In this document: piece by piece, positions 26,969 through 36,189 of the stretch
Numbering within the stretch: position 1 is the stretch's first letter
Layout of the letters: every line of letters begins with the position of its first letter
Origin: Gracilimonas sp046602855
GTDB lineage: Bacteria; Bacteroidota; Rhodothermia; Balneolales; Balneolaceae
Length of the DNA: 64,000 nucleotides
Assembly: GCF_046602855.1 (NCBI RefSeq)
Contig: NZ_JBKINJ010000001.1
Coordinates: 1,178,001 to 1,242,000 of the forward strand
Direction: 5' to 3'
The notes under the pieces: model-generated
What the model was told of the DNA's origin: nothing
The model's database searches: none
What the model saw: the letters and a program-made list of their open reading frames with translations, nothing else
Program-made: the position numbers and the translations under genes

Positions 26969-28102
26969 CTATCGAGTTTCTTTATACTTTAACTCTAATT
27001 CAGTGAATGATTCATTAACTTCAATAATACTATTTTCAGAAAAATATAGCATTCTACCTAATTCATCTGAATGATAATGTCCCTTTCCTGTTTTTGTATC
27101 TATTAGGTAGCTTAGGATTGAACTCTTAGATTCGAGGGATTCTCTGTCGACAATTTCTCGCCGATCTACTTGAACTAAAATGAAGCCATCCATAATTAGT
27201 ACAGGTTTTAGAAAATTATCAAAGATGTCATTTTCTGGAGGCATTATCTTAAGCCCAGGACTTCCATCAGTTACAATTTCTTCAATCTTGGGGAAGTTCA
27301 AATCTGCAATTGAAGACTTCCACATCTGCTTACCATTTGACAGTGAATATCCTTTAAGGACATTAACTCTATCTGATATATATACAAGCACATTATTATA
27401 TGGGTCACAAATAATATCACCTTGAGTTAATCTATCAACAAAAACTGGTGAGTCTGAAATATATGATTCTCCAAAAGATAATCGATATGAATATTGAGGT
27501 AGAGTGAACTCATGCAGCATATTAGTTTTACGCATTTCAGAACTCATCAGACCACTATCTAGAATATCTGAATTGTGTATGTATAACACTTCATTAGTAG
27601 TACAAATACTTTTAATGTTCTTTTCAAAATTTACAGTACGATTAAATGAAATAGAATCACTAGAAATATCATACTCTTCAATTCGAAAACGACTTGATAT
27701 CAATAAAAGAGAATCTTCATAAAGTTCAATGGACTTAGCATAAGATAATTCTCCAGGTCCTGGACCTCTTCTTCCAATTGTTTGAAGAAAATCTCCATCA
27801 GAACTATATACTAATACTTTTTGCTGTCGGTCATCCAATACAAAAATACGGCCACTTTTATCAACCTCGACATCTTTGATAAAACCAATATTTCTATCAT
27901 CACCAAGAGTTTCAGTAAAACTATATTGATCACTTGAGAAATCAAGATTAGGAAAGTCATTAATTTTCTTATTGATTATGTGTTCATTCTCTAGTCCAGG
28001 ATTAGGAATATTTTCTGAGTTAGGATGTATTCTACTTTCATTATTCTTGTTGCAAGAACTAAGTAGCAGTGAGAGAATAAGTAGTAAAAAGAATTTATTC
28101 AT
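26969..28102 (-). CDS. Six-bladed beta-propeller lipoprotein 1
   Basis: The ATG at 28102 is preferred over 28129 because it starts a lipoprotein signal (MNKFFLLLILSLLLSSCNKN, lipobox LSSC). The mature protein of about 360 residues has propeller repeats of the DUF4934/NHL-like type: IGFIKDVEVDKSGRIFVLDD, VYSSDGDFLQTIGRRGPGPG and LYEDSLLLISSRFRIEEYDI. It should be anchored in the envelope, exposed to periplasm or outside. Ligand and partner are unknown. Four such genes lie in a row here on the minus strand, separated by an ExbD-like lipoprotein gene. Confidence 0.85.
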   Translation of the reverse strand: MNKFFLLLILSLLLSSCNKNNESRIHPNSENIPNPGLENEHIINKKINDFPNLDFSSDQYSFTETLGDDRNIGFIKDVEVDKSGRIFVLDDRQQKVLVYSSDGDFLQTIGRRGPGPGELSYAKSIELYEDSLLLISSRFRIEEYDISSDSISFNRTVNFEKNIKSICTTNEVLYIHNSDILDSGLMSSEMRKTNMLHEFTLPQYSYRLSFGESYISDSPVFVDRLTQGDIICDPYNNVLVYISDRVNVLKGYSLSNGKQMWKSSIADLNFPKIEEIVTDGSPGLKIMPPENDIFDNFLKPVLIMDGFILVQVDRREIVDRESLESKSSILSYLIDTKTGKGHYHSDELGRMLYFSENSIIEVNESFTELELKYKETR

Positions 28103-28159
28103 GTTTAATGTATATATGGAGAAATCCATACTCGTTCCAAAGCGGTACGAGTATAAAAG

Positions 28160-29233
28160 TCATTTTTCATTAATAAACTTATATATACCTATGGTATAAT
28201 TATCCGCATTAAAATCTTCGATGAAATAGAGTTTATTATGGTGGACAGCTGCCAACGTATGTGGAACGGGAATCTCTTTTATGAAATCCTTTGTCTCCCT
28301 GTCATAGAGTATCAGAACATTTTTCTTCATATTGAAGTCTGTAGTTTCAAAAAACTCCTTAGTAAGAATTTGTATATGCAAAACTATAAAATGATCTGCA
28401 CCATAAAGGCCCGCCGTTACAGAACTACCGTCTGCTCTCTTTTTAATTTCGGAGATAGGGAGGTTGGCATGGATTTCTTTGCTAGGTATGGAAAAACTTG
28501 AACTTCCTCCAAAATAATCTGTTTGTTGATAGGTACTACTATTGTAAGCTTGTATATAAGGCGAGCCAACTGAACTGGTAAATATGGTATTTGAACTAAT
28601 TAGGATTGTATTTTCTGCGCTATAGGAATTGTCTTCCGTCGTAAATGTATCATGTTTTCCAAAGACAGTATCAATCGTACCCTCATAATCCACTATAGCT
28701 AACAATTTTGATTTATGCGGCTCACGGATAAATTCGCTTTCCGTAACAGGAATTAAAAGTCGGTCTTTAAAATTATATATAGCATAGGGATGAGCCCACA
28801 AATCACCCTCCGAAAATATTGTATTTGATTGAATGAGTTCCCCGCTCAAATCAAAAATTTTAAGCATTCTTTGAGCTGCATCATTTATGATCACCTGATT
28901 TTCGCTATTAACTTCAAACCCGCTGACATGCATAATTCCTTTTGGGCCTTTACCTCTTTCACCCACTACATTTATAAACTGGCCCAAGCTATCAAATGCA
29001 AAGATTCTGTTTTGATTCCGTTCGGCAAATATCCAAATATCTCCCGCATCATTAATCCGAAATTGTTCTACAAACTTACCAAATAAAGGTTCGGAATTAC
29101 TTAAAACCACCGAATCTACTTTAGATAAAGAAACAGAGCGGGGATTTTCCAGATCGGTTTCATCCGGCGAGCAGGAGCCGAAAAACAAAACAAGTAGGGT
29201 GATAAAGAAAATAGAATTAATACGTGCAGCCAT
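28160..29233 (-). CDS. Six-bladed beta-propeller lipoprotein 2
   Basis: Start ATG at 29233 (MAARINSIFFITLLVLFFGS, lipobox FGSC); a start at 29245 is also possible. About 357 residues with the family pattern AGDIWIFAERNQNRIFAFDS, LGQFINVVGERGKGPKGIM and VIINDAAQRMLKIFDLSGEL. It shares the predicted fold but little sequence with its neighbours. It follows the ExbD-like lipoprotein gene by 28 bases on the same strand, so the two are probably co-transcribed. Confidence 0.85.
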   Translation of the reverse strand: MAARINSIFFITLLVLFFGSCSPDETDLENPRSVSLSKVDSVVLSNSEPLFGKFVEQFRINDAGDIWIFAERNQNRIFAFDSLGQFINVVGERGKGPKGIMHVSGFEVNSENQVIINDAAQRMLKIFDLSGELIQSNTIFSEGDLWAHPYAIYNFKDRLLIPVTESEFIREPHKSKLLAIVDYEGTIDTVFGKHDTFTTEDNSYSAENTILISSNTIFTSSVGSPYIQAYNSSTYQQTDYFGGSSSFSIPSKEIHANLPISEIKKRADGSSVTAGLYGADHFIVLHIQILTKEFFETTDFNMKKNVLILYDRETKDFIKEIPVPHTLAAVHHNKLYFIEDFNADNYTIGIYKFINEK

Positions 29234-29261
29234 AACATGGGTCATAATGAATTCTATTCGC

Positions 29262-29852
29262 TCAGGATCTATCGGTTTGATTTGAAATCTGGGTTACCTT
29301 ATTACTTACAAGTATTTTCTGAATATCTGTTACCGTACCCATAGAAGCCATATCATTTACATAAAGCCTCACTTTAGTATCACTTATAAGTTCGCTGTTA
29401 TTTTTAAGTGCAACAGATAGATCTGCAGGATAAAGTAAATTTCCGTCAAGCATAATTTTTCCGTTACTCATGATATCAATTATTAAATCATTTTCGAACT
29501 GCTTGAAAGCTTCCGGAGTCATCATATTGATCTCAACTTGTTCTACTTCTTTGAGAACCAACTCTCGGGAAATTTTATTAATTAACCCTGTATAAACCAT
29601 ATCTGATGCTGAAACTCGAACTTTTGTTTCTTGCCCCATTTCAAGAGCATCAATGTGGCTTGGTAATGATGAGTCTGAAAGTAAGGTCCCATTTATTTTA
29701 AGATCCCCATTCTCATAAATCCGAATATCTACAACCTCTAGTGTTTCAACTTGGTTGGTATTATTTTGATTATTCCTATTATCCTTGATGTCAGAGGAAC
29801 TGCAGGAAATAACAAATAGTGGTAATAAGAAAATTAGAAGAAATTTTTTCAT
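29262..29852 (-). CDS. Lipoprotein with two tandem ExbD/TolR-like periplasmic domains
   Basis: A 196-aa lipoprotein (MKKFLLIFLLPLFVISCSSS, lipobox VISC). After an Asn-rich linker come two similar units of about 65 residues: VVDIRIYENGDLKINGTLL...KVRVSASDMVYTGLINKI and LIIDIMSNGKIMLDGNLL...KVRLYVNDMASMGTVTDI. Each resembles the C-terminal periplasmic domain of ExbD/TolR (v.I..nG.i..nG..l...L...l......v.i.ad....g.v..i). Normal ExbD has one such domain behind a proton-motive membrane helix; here there is no helix, only a lipid anchor and a duplication. The similarity is by eye and needs a profile search. It precedes propeller lipoprotein 2. Confidence 0.7.
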   Translation of the reverse strand: MKKFLLIFLLPLFVISCSSSDIKDNRNNQNNTNQVETLEVVDIRIYENGDLKINGTLLSDSSLPSHIDALEMGQETKVRVSASDMVYTGLINKISRELVLKEVEQVEINMMTPEAFKQFENDLIIDIMSNGKIMLDGNLLYPADLSVALKNNSELISDTKVRLYVNDMASMGTVTDIQKILVSNKVTQISNQTDRS

Positions 29853-30008
29853 AGTTATGTAATTAGATTATTAATGATTTAAAACTACTTTAAATATATG
29901 AGTGAGAGCTTTAACAAATGATTTCAGCATCAAATCCTCATTTTTCAAAAATTACTTTTAAATGCTTTTTCCCATGTTACGGTGATCCGGATTGTGATCG
30001 AATGATTT

Positions 30009-31196
30009 TTAATTAACAATAGGAATTTGGTCACTCTCCTCCATTTCAGATTCCTCATTTTTCGTGTTTAGCCTATACTTCTTGATCAAAAGATCACTGC
30101 TGAACACTGAATAGTAGTAGCCTTCATAATCCCGCACGGAAAGACTACCTAATTCTTCTACAAGATCTGAGTCCTCAAAGGTATATAACAATTCGTGGTC
30201 TGCATTATAAACATCCATAAAGTGCTCATAGATCGGGGATTCCGTTTCACCGGTTGATGCCCGGCGAGCATACGCATGCGAATCATCAATATTGACCGGG
30301 TGTTCAACCTGTACCAGGTAATGTCCGCTGTCTAAAAAAACAGGAGAATTAATGTTTCCTAAACCGTAAAGACTGACACTGTTTTCGTTCGCATATATTC
30401 CCGGCCCTAAGATGCCGTCAAACTCTCTGTGAACCTCTGTTTTGAGATTCCCAGCATAATCATAGATCTGATGCCGATATCCTGTATTGAATGAGTAAAT
30501 AAAATCTTCATCCCGCATTTCTATTCCACCACGGATCGTTGCCCTGCTGTATTCTTCATCTTCTGTCTCAATGATGTTAATATTATCCTGTACCCTTAGG
30601 CTGTCAGTTAACTCCATAGTGTAAACCAAAGCACCCACGGTTCCAAAGTTTGCACCGCTCATCAATATCAAGCCATCTTCACGAATATCCACCAGGCTGG
30701 CAAAGCGCATATCTTCAGGCAAGTTGTAGGTCTTGATAAAGGTGCCGGAAAGATCGAATTCGTCCAAACGGGAGCCCTGAATATTAGCTACATACAGTTT
30801 GTCTTTGTAAAGGCTGATCCCAAACGGACTTTCAAAATCACCGGGGCCTTTACCCTCTTCTCCTGTCGCCCAACGCAGATTACCTTCAGGATCAAGAGAG
30901 ATCAGCTTGCTTAACCGGCGATCTATGAAATAGAAATTACCATCGTTGTCAATTTGCAGATAGCCTATGTTGCTTATAACAGGTTCCTCGATCATAGAGA
31001 GGTCAATGGTCTCAACCAGTTCAATCTTCACCGGTGCCTCTTCATCCTGCAAAAGCCCCACAGAGGGATTATAGATCACCCCGTTTTCCTTTTTGATGGC
31101 AGAAATATCATCCCCACCGCTTCCGCATCCATAACCGGTTATCATAAGTACCGATACTAATAAGCCGGTAAAAATTTTACGTGTTATGTAGTCCAT
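30009..31196 (-). CDS. Six-bladed beta-propeller lipoprotein 3
   Basis: A 395-aa lipoprotein (MDYITRKIFTGLLVSVLMIT, lipobox GYGC) followed by GSGGDDISAIKKENG. Propeller signatures: IGYLQIDNDGNFYFIDRRLS, WATGEEGKGPGDFESPFGIS and LYVANIQGSRLDEFDLSGTF. Its first 39 residues are nearly the same as those of propeller 4, while the rest is quite different. Upstream of it lies propeller 4 (78-base gap), so the two are likely one transcription unit. Confidence 0.87.
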   Translation of the reverse strand: MDYITRKIFTGLLVSVLMITGYGCGSGGDDISAIKKENGVIYNPSVGLLQDEEAPVKIELVETIDLSMIEEPVISNIGYLQIDNDGNFYFIDRRLSKLISLDPEGNLRWATGEEGKGPGDFESPFGISLYKDKLYVANIQGSRLDEFDLSGTFIKTYNLPEDMRFASLVDIREDGLILMSGANFGTVGALVYTMELTDSLRVQDNINIIETEDEEYSRATIRGGIEMRDEDFIYSFNTGYRHQIYDYAGNLKTEVHREFDGILGPGIYANENSVSLYGLGNINSPVFLDSGHYLVQVEHPVNIDDSHAYARRASTGETESPIYEHFMDVYNADHELLYTFEDSDLVEELGSLSVRDYEGYYYSVFSSDLLIKKYRLNTKNEESEMEESDQIPIVN

Positions 31197-31273
31197 TTAT
31201 CCGATTGATCTGTATACAATTTATTTGAATATAACTTAGGCATTAAAGTTTAACCGCAAAGGGTGATCAATTT

Positions 31274-32407
31274 TCAAAAGGGTATGTCCAAATAAACAAT
31301 ATAATTCTGATAATCTTCCATATAAGGTGCTACTCCCACTATTCTGTTGTTACGTTTATCAAATGATATTGCTGATAAATAGGAATCCGTAACCATTCTA
31401 AATACTGGTTCACCATTCCAATCAAAAACATGAATTTCACTCTCCTTTAAATTTGAAGTATCACCATAAAATGCATTTTCTAAATCGTCATAATTATTAC
31501 CTGAATACAACAAGAAAATGTAGTTATCAGAAATAGTGATATTGGAGTAGTGAATTAGTGTTTCGCCAGTAGCTATTGAGTTTTCATCTCCAAGAATTGT
31601 AACCGGATTCTCATCAAATCTTGTATCTGAAATCAGATTCAAATCGTAGTCATATATTTCTAAGGTTTTAAATCTTTGAGTAGTTACGGCGACTCTTTCT
31701 TTGTCCTCATTTGGAGCTATTTCCCCTGCATAAATATACCCGGCTGACCTATTTCCCAATTCCTCTTTCAGAACTGGCGTAAATGGAGTTGTACTGATAA
31801 TCGAATCTCCCCTTGTATCAATTTTAACCAATTTATCTTCCCTCATACCACCTGAACCAACCAGATAATTATCATTTAAAAGAAAAGCTCTTTGAAGCAT
31901 AATGACATTAGATGGAAGGGAGTACTCATATTCAGGTAAAGGTCTCTCGCTATATAAAACTGAATCAACTTTAAACCTTTGAAGAACTCTTCTACCCCAG
32001 TCCAGATATTCAAAAGTACTATCTCCTTTAAATGCACCTTGATTAACAAATGCTGGCGAGCTTACTTCGCCAGGACCTTCTCCCTGATCACCAAATGAAC
32101 CAATAAATTTAAAATCAGAAACTCTAAAAAATTTAAATATATCATTGTCAGTATTTCCATCTCGTATTAACATGAGTGAGTTTGAAATGACTATAAATTT
32201 TGGATTGGATAATTGAGTATCAAGAGACTCTATTTTGTTAACCTCAACATTAAAAGTTTGGTTAAAAGAATCGTTACTAATTAAAAACAAACCGTTTTCC
32301 TTTTTAACAGCAGAGGTATCATCCCCACCACTTACGCATCCAAAGCCGGTAAAAATAAGTACTGAAAACAATAAGCCAGTAATAACTCGGTGTGTTATAT
32401 AATTCAT
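31274..32407 (-). CDS. Six-bladed beta-propeller lipoprotein 4
   Basis: A 377-aa lipoprotein (MNYITHRVITGLLFSVLIFT, lipobox GFGC), followed by VSGGDDTSAVKKENG. The body has FKFIGSFGDQGEGPGEVSSP and IYAGEIAPNEDKERVAVTTQ, fitting the family but less regular than its neighbours. The N-terminal 39 residues match propeller 3 at about three quarters of positions, suggesting exchange of a leader module. It lies 23 bases downstream of the RND gene ending at 32431, and may be co-transcribed with the efflux operon. Confidence 0.83.
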   Translation of the reverse strand: MNYITHRVITGLLFSVLIFTGFGCVSGGDDTSAVKKENGLFLISNDSFNQTFNVEVNKIESLDTQLSNPKFIVISNSLMLIRDGNTDNDIFKFFRVSDFKFIGSFGDQGEGPGEVSSPAFVNQGAFKGDSTFEYLDWGRRVLQRFKVDSVLYSERPLPEYEYSLPSNVIMLQRAFLLNDNYLVGSGGMREDKLVKIDTRGDSIISTTPFTPVLKEELGNRSAGYIYAGEIAPNEDKERVAVTTQRFKTLEIYDYDLNLISDTRFDENPVTILGDENSIATGETLIHYSNITISDNYIFLLYSGNNYDDLENAFYGDTSNLKESEIHVFDWNGEPVFRMVTDSYLSAISFDKRNNRIVGVAPYMEDYQNYIVYLDIPF

Positions 32408-32430
32408 TTTAAATTTTTCATCTTGAATTT

Positions 32431-35400
32431 TTAATTATTCCCAAGAGAACTCTTCACCCTCAACCCCGTCATCACCAACAAAAGGATCGTACTCACCGAA
32501 AGCCCCCAAATAACCACAATAGCCAGGTTTTGCCAGAATTCGTTGTTGCCGAAGATCATCATAGGTATCAATCCTGTGATAGTTGTTACGGTGGTGATCA
32601 GTATGGCACGGATGCGTTTCCGGTACACATGCATCCAGCAGCGCAGCCCAAAGATGCCATTTCCGTTTTCCAGCTGCTTCTGATGATAAATGAGGATGGC
32701 GTTATTCACCACCACTCCGATACATAACAATGAGCCGGCAATAGCTCCTCGGTCAAAAGCCATATCATTGGCCAGGGTACCCAACATGATACCAACCAAA
32801 CTGAATGGAACCGCCATGATCACAAAAACAGGATATTTCACACTTTCAAGCAGAGCCGACACGATCATCCACACGCTCAGCAAACTTAGCAGGGCGATAA
32901 AAATAAAATTCCGACTGCTTTCATCATTACCGAAACCAAAGAATCCGCGCCCAAAGGTGATCTCAGCTCCCACAGGTACCGGTGTGGTCTCGATCACCGA
33001 TTCAATAAACTCACGTCCCATGCGGTAATTCCCCAGGTAATCCACGGTCACGGTTCGTTCGTACGATTGATTGTTGCGACGAATCTCTGTCAATCCTCCT
33101 TCCTGAACGATCTCCCCGATCCGGCTGATATTGAAGTTCACATTCCCAAACTTTCGCGTCCGGTTCATCATGTCTTCCTCAAACGCTCTATCCCGCTCAC
33201 TGCGCCCGATCAGGTACATTTCCTGTCCCCCAAACTCGACCTTCCCCACGGTATTCTCAGGATTCAGATCCAGCATTAAAGTTGAAATAACCTCCCTTCG
33301 GTTAAGATCGTTGGCCAGTATCCGTTCTTCATCAAGCCGTAAAATGTACTGCTGAAAATCATCCCGGCGAGAAAAATAGCTTGAGTTGATATCCACCTCG
33401 CGTACGCGGCGACTGGTTTTGAGTCTCCGCTCAAGATCCTTGGCAAGATTTAGCAATTCGTCATAGGAATAGCCTTCCAACCGGATGGAATGATTGGATG
33501 AGCCTCCTCCAAAACCCGTGCTTATGCCCTGAAGATTCAACCCGGAAACAGAAGTGGCAAAATTCCCGGTTCGTGCCCCAAGATAACTCGCCTCACCAAA
33601 AAAGGTATAAGGTTCCGTTTCATACAGATACTCAGGATCTACCACAAACCGTATTCGAGCCCCAAAATACTCGGACAAATTGGCTTCGTAATACTTAAAA
33701 GCGTGTGCATACGGCTCAACGATCGTTTCATAATTCTTAACGATCTTGTCGATCTCAGAAAGCGGCGTTCCCAGTGGTGAGCGAATGTACACGTTGATGC
33801 TCTGCTCATTTCCCCTTCTCCATGGACTTCCAAAATACGTTTCGTCCGAAAATCGTTTAGTCAACCCGCCGATCCATCCGTCTATAGAATCCCGGTTATC
33901 AAAATAGACCTGAGTGAATTCCGGCCACCAGGTTCCCTCCTCAGCATCCCATTCCGGTTCCTCTATAGCAAACAACGGCAGGCCGATCACACCGATCAGG
34001 ACTACCGGCAGAACCCACCTCAGTTTTGACTTCAATAAGAAGCTTTTCATTACCAATCGGTTCAGCCAGCCTGAAACCCGACCGGATCTCTTTTTCTCAG
34101 TAATTCTTGGGGTGAGCCAAACCAGTGAATAGGGAATCCATGTAAAGGCGATTAAAACTGAACAAACCAGTGTAACCGTTAGAGCTACGGCCAACGGCAC
34201 CAGGAAAATTCGAAGTTCATCAAGGGCAAACAGCAGCGGAATAAAGATCCCTACTGTCGTAAAGGTACTTCCCATTACCGGCACCACCGAATTACCGATC
34301 TCATTTAGTATATGCTCAATACGGTCTGATCGACCGGATGGAAGCCCTGGATTCAGATGTTCGAACACTACCACGGCATTATCGATCAGCATACCCAACG
34401 CCACCGTAATTCCCGCCAGCGTAATGATATTCAGGCTATATCCCAACAAGTATAGCACGATCAGGCTCAGCAATACGGAAAAGGCCACGCTGCCCATTAT
34501 CACAAGAGGGGCCCTGAGCTTACGAATGAACAGGATCACCACAAAGAACACCAATATCCCACTTACTATGGCCTGCAGTTGAAGGTCATCAAACTGCTGA
34601 CGCAATTCCTCAGTGGAATCAACGGTGAGCATGAGGGATAAACTTTCCGGGAGCTGGGCTTCAATATCTTCCATGGCCTGAAGTACCTTTTCAGCCAGTG
34701 TAAAAGCATCCGCTCCCGATTCCTTCACAAATTCTATGGTCAGGGCCGGATCACCGTTTATTCGCTTGATGGATTTTGCCGGGTAATCCTGAACGGATAT
34801 TTCTGCAAGGTCGTCCAGTACCAGTTGTTTTCTGGATCCGGGAAGTTCAACCTTAAGTCCAGCTATATCGGCTATGGTTTTGAATTTTGGCGGGATGATC
34901 AGGCTGTAGCGAGAAATGCCCTCTTCCAGAAATCCGGCAGACCGCCAGCTCAGCTGCTCACGGACCTGCAATAAGATCTGCCGCGGTGACAGGTTGTACT
35001 TTTCTACCTCATCCACATTAAATTCGATAACCAGGGCCGGATCCTGCACACCCCGGATGGCAACTTCGGCAAGCCCCTGAATGGAGAGTAATTTTGGGCG
35101 GATATTGGTTCGCGTGTACTCCAGCAGCTGTCGCGGTGCCATATCCCCATTCAGCGTATAAACAATGAAAGTCTGCTGATCTTCAAGCTCATCGGGAACC
35201 TGACGGGTGATACTTGGCAGAGAAACACTTTCAGGCAGGTTTTCATCCAGCGTAAACAAATATTCCCTCAGCTCCAGCACACGGTAATCAACCGGTGAAT
35301 CCTTTCGAAAGGTGATGGTCACAGAGGACCGCCCCTCCTGTGTGATGGAACGTATATCGGTCACGTCCCGCAGGCGATTCGCTTCTCTTTCCACCTTTCG

Positions 35401-35583
35401 GGTGATCTCCATCTCCATGATCTCAGGAGAGGTACTACCCCAGTTATAACTGACCGTTACGGAAGGTAAATTAAGTTCAGGAGTGCTCTCAACCGGCAAT
35501 ACACGCCATACCGCCACCCCTATCACACACACGATGATGTAGAAGAAGGATACGAGATATTTTCGATTTAAGAGTTCTTTCAA
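32431..35583 (-). CDS. RND-family efflux transporter, second pump subunit
   Basis: A 1050-aa inner-membrane proton-driven exporter of the AcrB/HAE1 superfamily. The N-terminal helix (RKYLVSFFYIIVCVIGVAVW) is followed by porter-domain sequence (PVESTPELNLPSVTVSYNWG). The TM4 proton-relay region reads TVALGMLIDNAVVVFEHL with a single Asp and Asn, as in many non-AcrB members. TM10 has IGVVVNNAILIYHQ. Two duplicated halves are evident. It is the last pump gene of the minus-strand efflux operon and is separated from the adaptor gene by the DUF559 insertion. The substrate cannot be inferred. Confidence 0.93.
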   Translation of the reverse strand: MKELLNRKYLVSFFYIIVCVIGVAVWRVLPVESTPELNLPSVTVSYNWGSTSPEIMEMEITRKVEREANRLRDVTDIRSITQEGRSSVTITFRKDSPVDYRVLELREYLFTLDENLPESVSLPSITRQVPDELEDQQTFIVYTLNGDMAPRQLLEYTRTNIRPKLLSIQGLAEVAIRGVQDPALVIEFNVDEVEKYNLSPRQILLQVREQLSWRSAGFLEEGISRYSLIIPPKFKTIADIAGLKVELPGSRKQLVLDDLAEISVQDYPAKSIKRINGDPALTIEFVKESGADAFTLAEKVLQAMEDIEAQLPESLSLMLTVDSTEELRQQFDDLQLQAIVSGILVFFVVILFIRKLRAPLVIMGSVAFSVLLSLIVLYLLGYSLNIITLAGITVALGMLIDNAVVVFEHLNPGLPSGRSDRIEHILNEIGNSVVPVMGSTFTTVGIFIPLLFALDELRIFLVPLAVALTVTLVCSVLIAFTWIPYSLVWLTPRITEKKRSGRVSGWLNRLVMKSFLLKSKLRWVLPVVLIGVIGLPLFAIEEPEWDAEEGTWWPEFTQVYFDNRDSIDGWIGGLTKRFSDETYFGSPWRRGNEQSINVYIRSPLGTPLSEIDKIVKNYETIVEPYAHAFKYYEANLSEYFGARIRFVVDPEYLYETEPYTFFGEASYLGARTGNFATSVSGLNLQGISTGFGGGSSNHSIRLEGYSYDELLNLAKDLERRLKTSRRVREVDINSSYFSRRDDFQQYILRLDEERILANDLNRREVISTLMLDLNPENTVGKVEFGGQEMYLIGRSERDRAFEEDMMNRTRKFGNVNFNISRIGEIVQEGGLTEIRRNNQSYERTVTVDYLGNYRMGREFIESVIETTPVPVGAEITFGRGFFGFGNDESSRNFIFIALLSLLSVWMIVSALLESVKYPVFVIMAVPFSLVGIMLGTLANDMAFDRGAIAGSLLCIGVVVNNAILIYHQKQLENGNGIFGLRCWMHVYRKRIRAILITTVTTITGLIPMMIFGNNEFWQNLAIVVIWGLSVSTILLLVMTGLRVKSSLGNN

Positions 35584-35636
35584 GTGAATTAAGAGTAAAA
35601 TTTAGTGCACTTAAGGCTATCCCATTTAATTAGGAG

Positions 35637-36078
35637 TTTCCCCTCTTGGGAGGGGATCAAGGGGTGGGTCTTCCGTAGTTTTTTAAGATCCACCGTTCAA
35701 TTTCAGTTAACACGCTTTGTGTATACTGTTTTGCATCTGATTCAGAAAACCGCAGAAATGAAATACCCAGATTTTCTAATTCCTGTTGTCTTACTTGATC
35801 ATATCCAATTTTAAAATCATGAGACCGGCCATCTATTTCGATAGCTAGTTTCAAATCTTTACAATAAAAGTCTACAATGTATTTATGAATGGGTTTTTGG
35901 CGATCAAAATCATAGCCCAGTATCTGTTTATTCTTAAGACCTTTCCAAAGTTCAATTTCTCCTGGAGTTGAGTTTTTTCGAAGCTTTTTAGCTATTGGAA
36001 CTAATTCTTTTCGGTATGGAATGATTTTTCTCCTTGGCGACATTTACCCAGCCCTTAATCCCCTCCCAGGAGGGGAAA
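35637..36078. mobile_element. DUF559 cassette bounded by about 32-bp inverted repeats
   Basis: The left end (35637-35669), read on the minus strand, and the right end (36046-36078), read on the plus strand, share the pattern ACCCA-CCCTT-ATCCCCTCCCA-GAGGGGAAA with only about three mismatches. Each end also contains a CCCCTC/GAGGGG hairpin. The only gene between them is the DUF559 protein, whose last codons lie inside the left repeat. It splits an efflux operon. The unit looks like a compact mobile cassette. Confidence 0.75.
35657..36043 (-). CDS. DUF559 endonuclease-like protein (Vsr/restriction fold)
   Basis: A 128-aa protein of the DUF559 family: KKLRKNSTPGEIELWKGLKN, GYDFDRQKPIHKYIVDFYC, KDLKLAIEIDGRSHDF and LGISFLRFSESDAKQ. 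The DFYC...IEIDG pattern is the PD-(D/E)XK-like core shared with Vsr mismatch endonucleases. The stop codon falls in the bounding inverted repeat, so the C-terminal GRPTP is encoded by the repeat. The cellular role of this widespread family is not settled; a role in moving its own cassette is possible. Confidence 0.88.
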   Translation of the reverse strand: MSPRRKIIPYRKELVPIAKKLRKNSTPGEIELWKGLKNKQILGYDFDRQKPIHKYIVDFYCKDLKLAIEIDGRSHDFKIGYDQVRQQELENLGISFLRFSESDAKQYTQSVLTEIERWILKNYGRPTP

Positions 36079-36189
36079 ATCATGGTTAAATCTGTTAGTT
36101 TGTCTGAACATTATTATCTCATATAAAGGCTGATAAATGAAAATTTAAAATGCTCATAGCACCAATTTTTCATTTTAAATTTTGAATTT

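Noticed and set aside
29922..30020. 32-codon plus-strand frame with three cysteines (CYGDPDCD), recalling the Cys-rich peptide
   Set aside because: It has no leader or hydrophobic segment, runs against all neighbours, and overlaps the 3' end of propeller 3.
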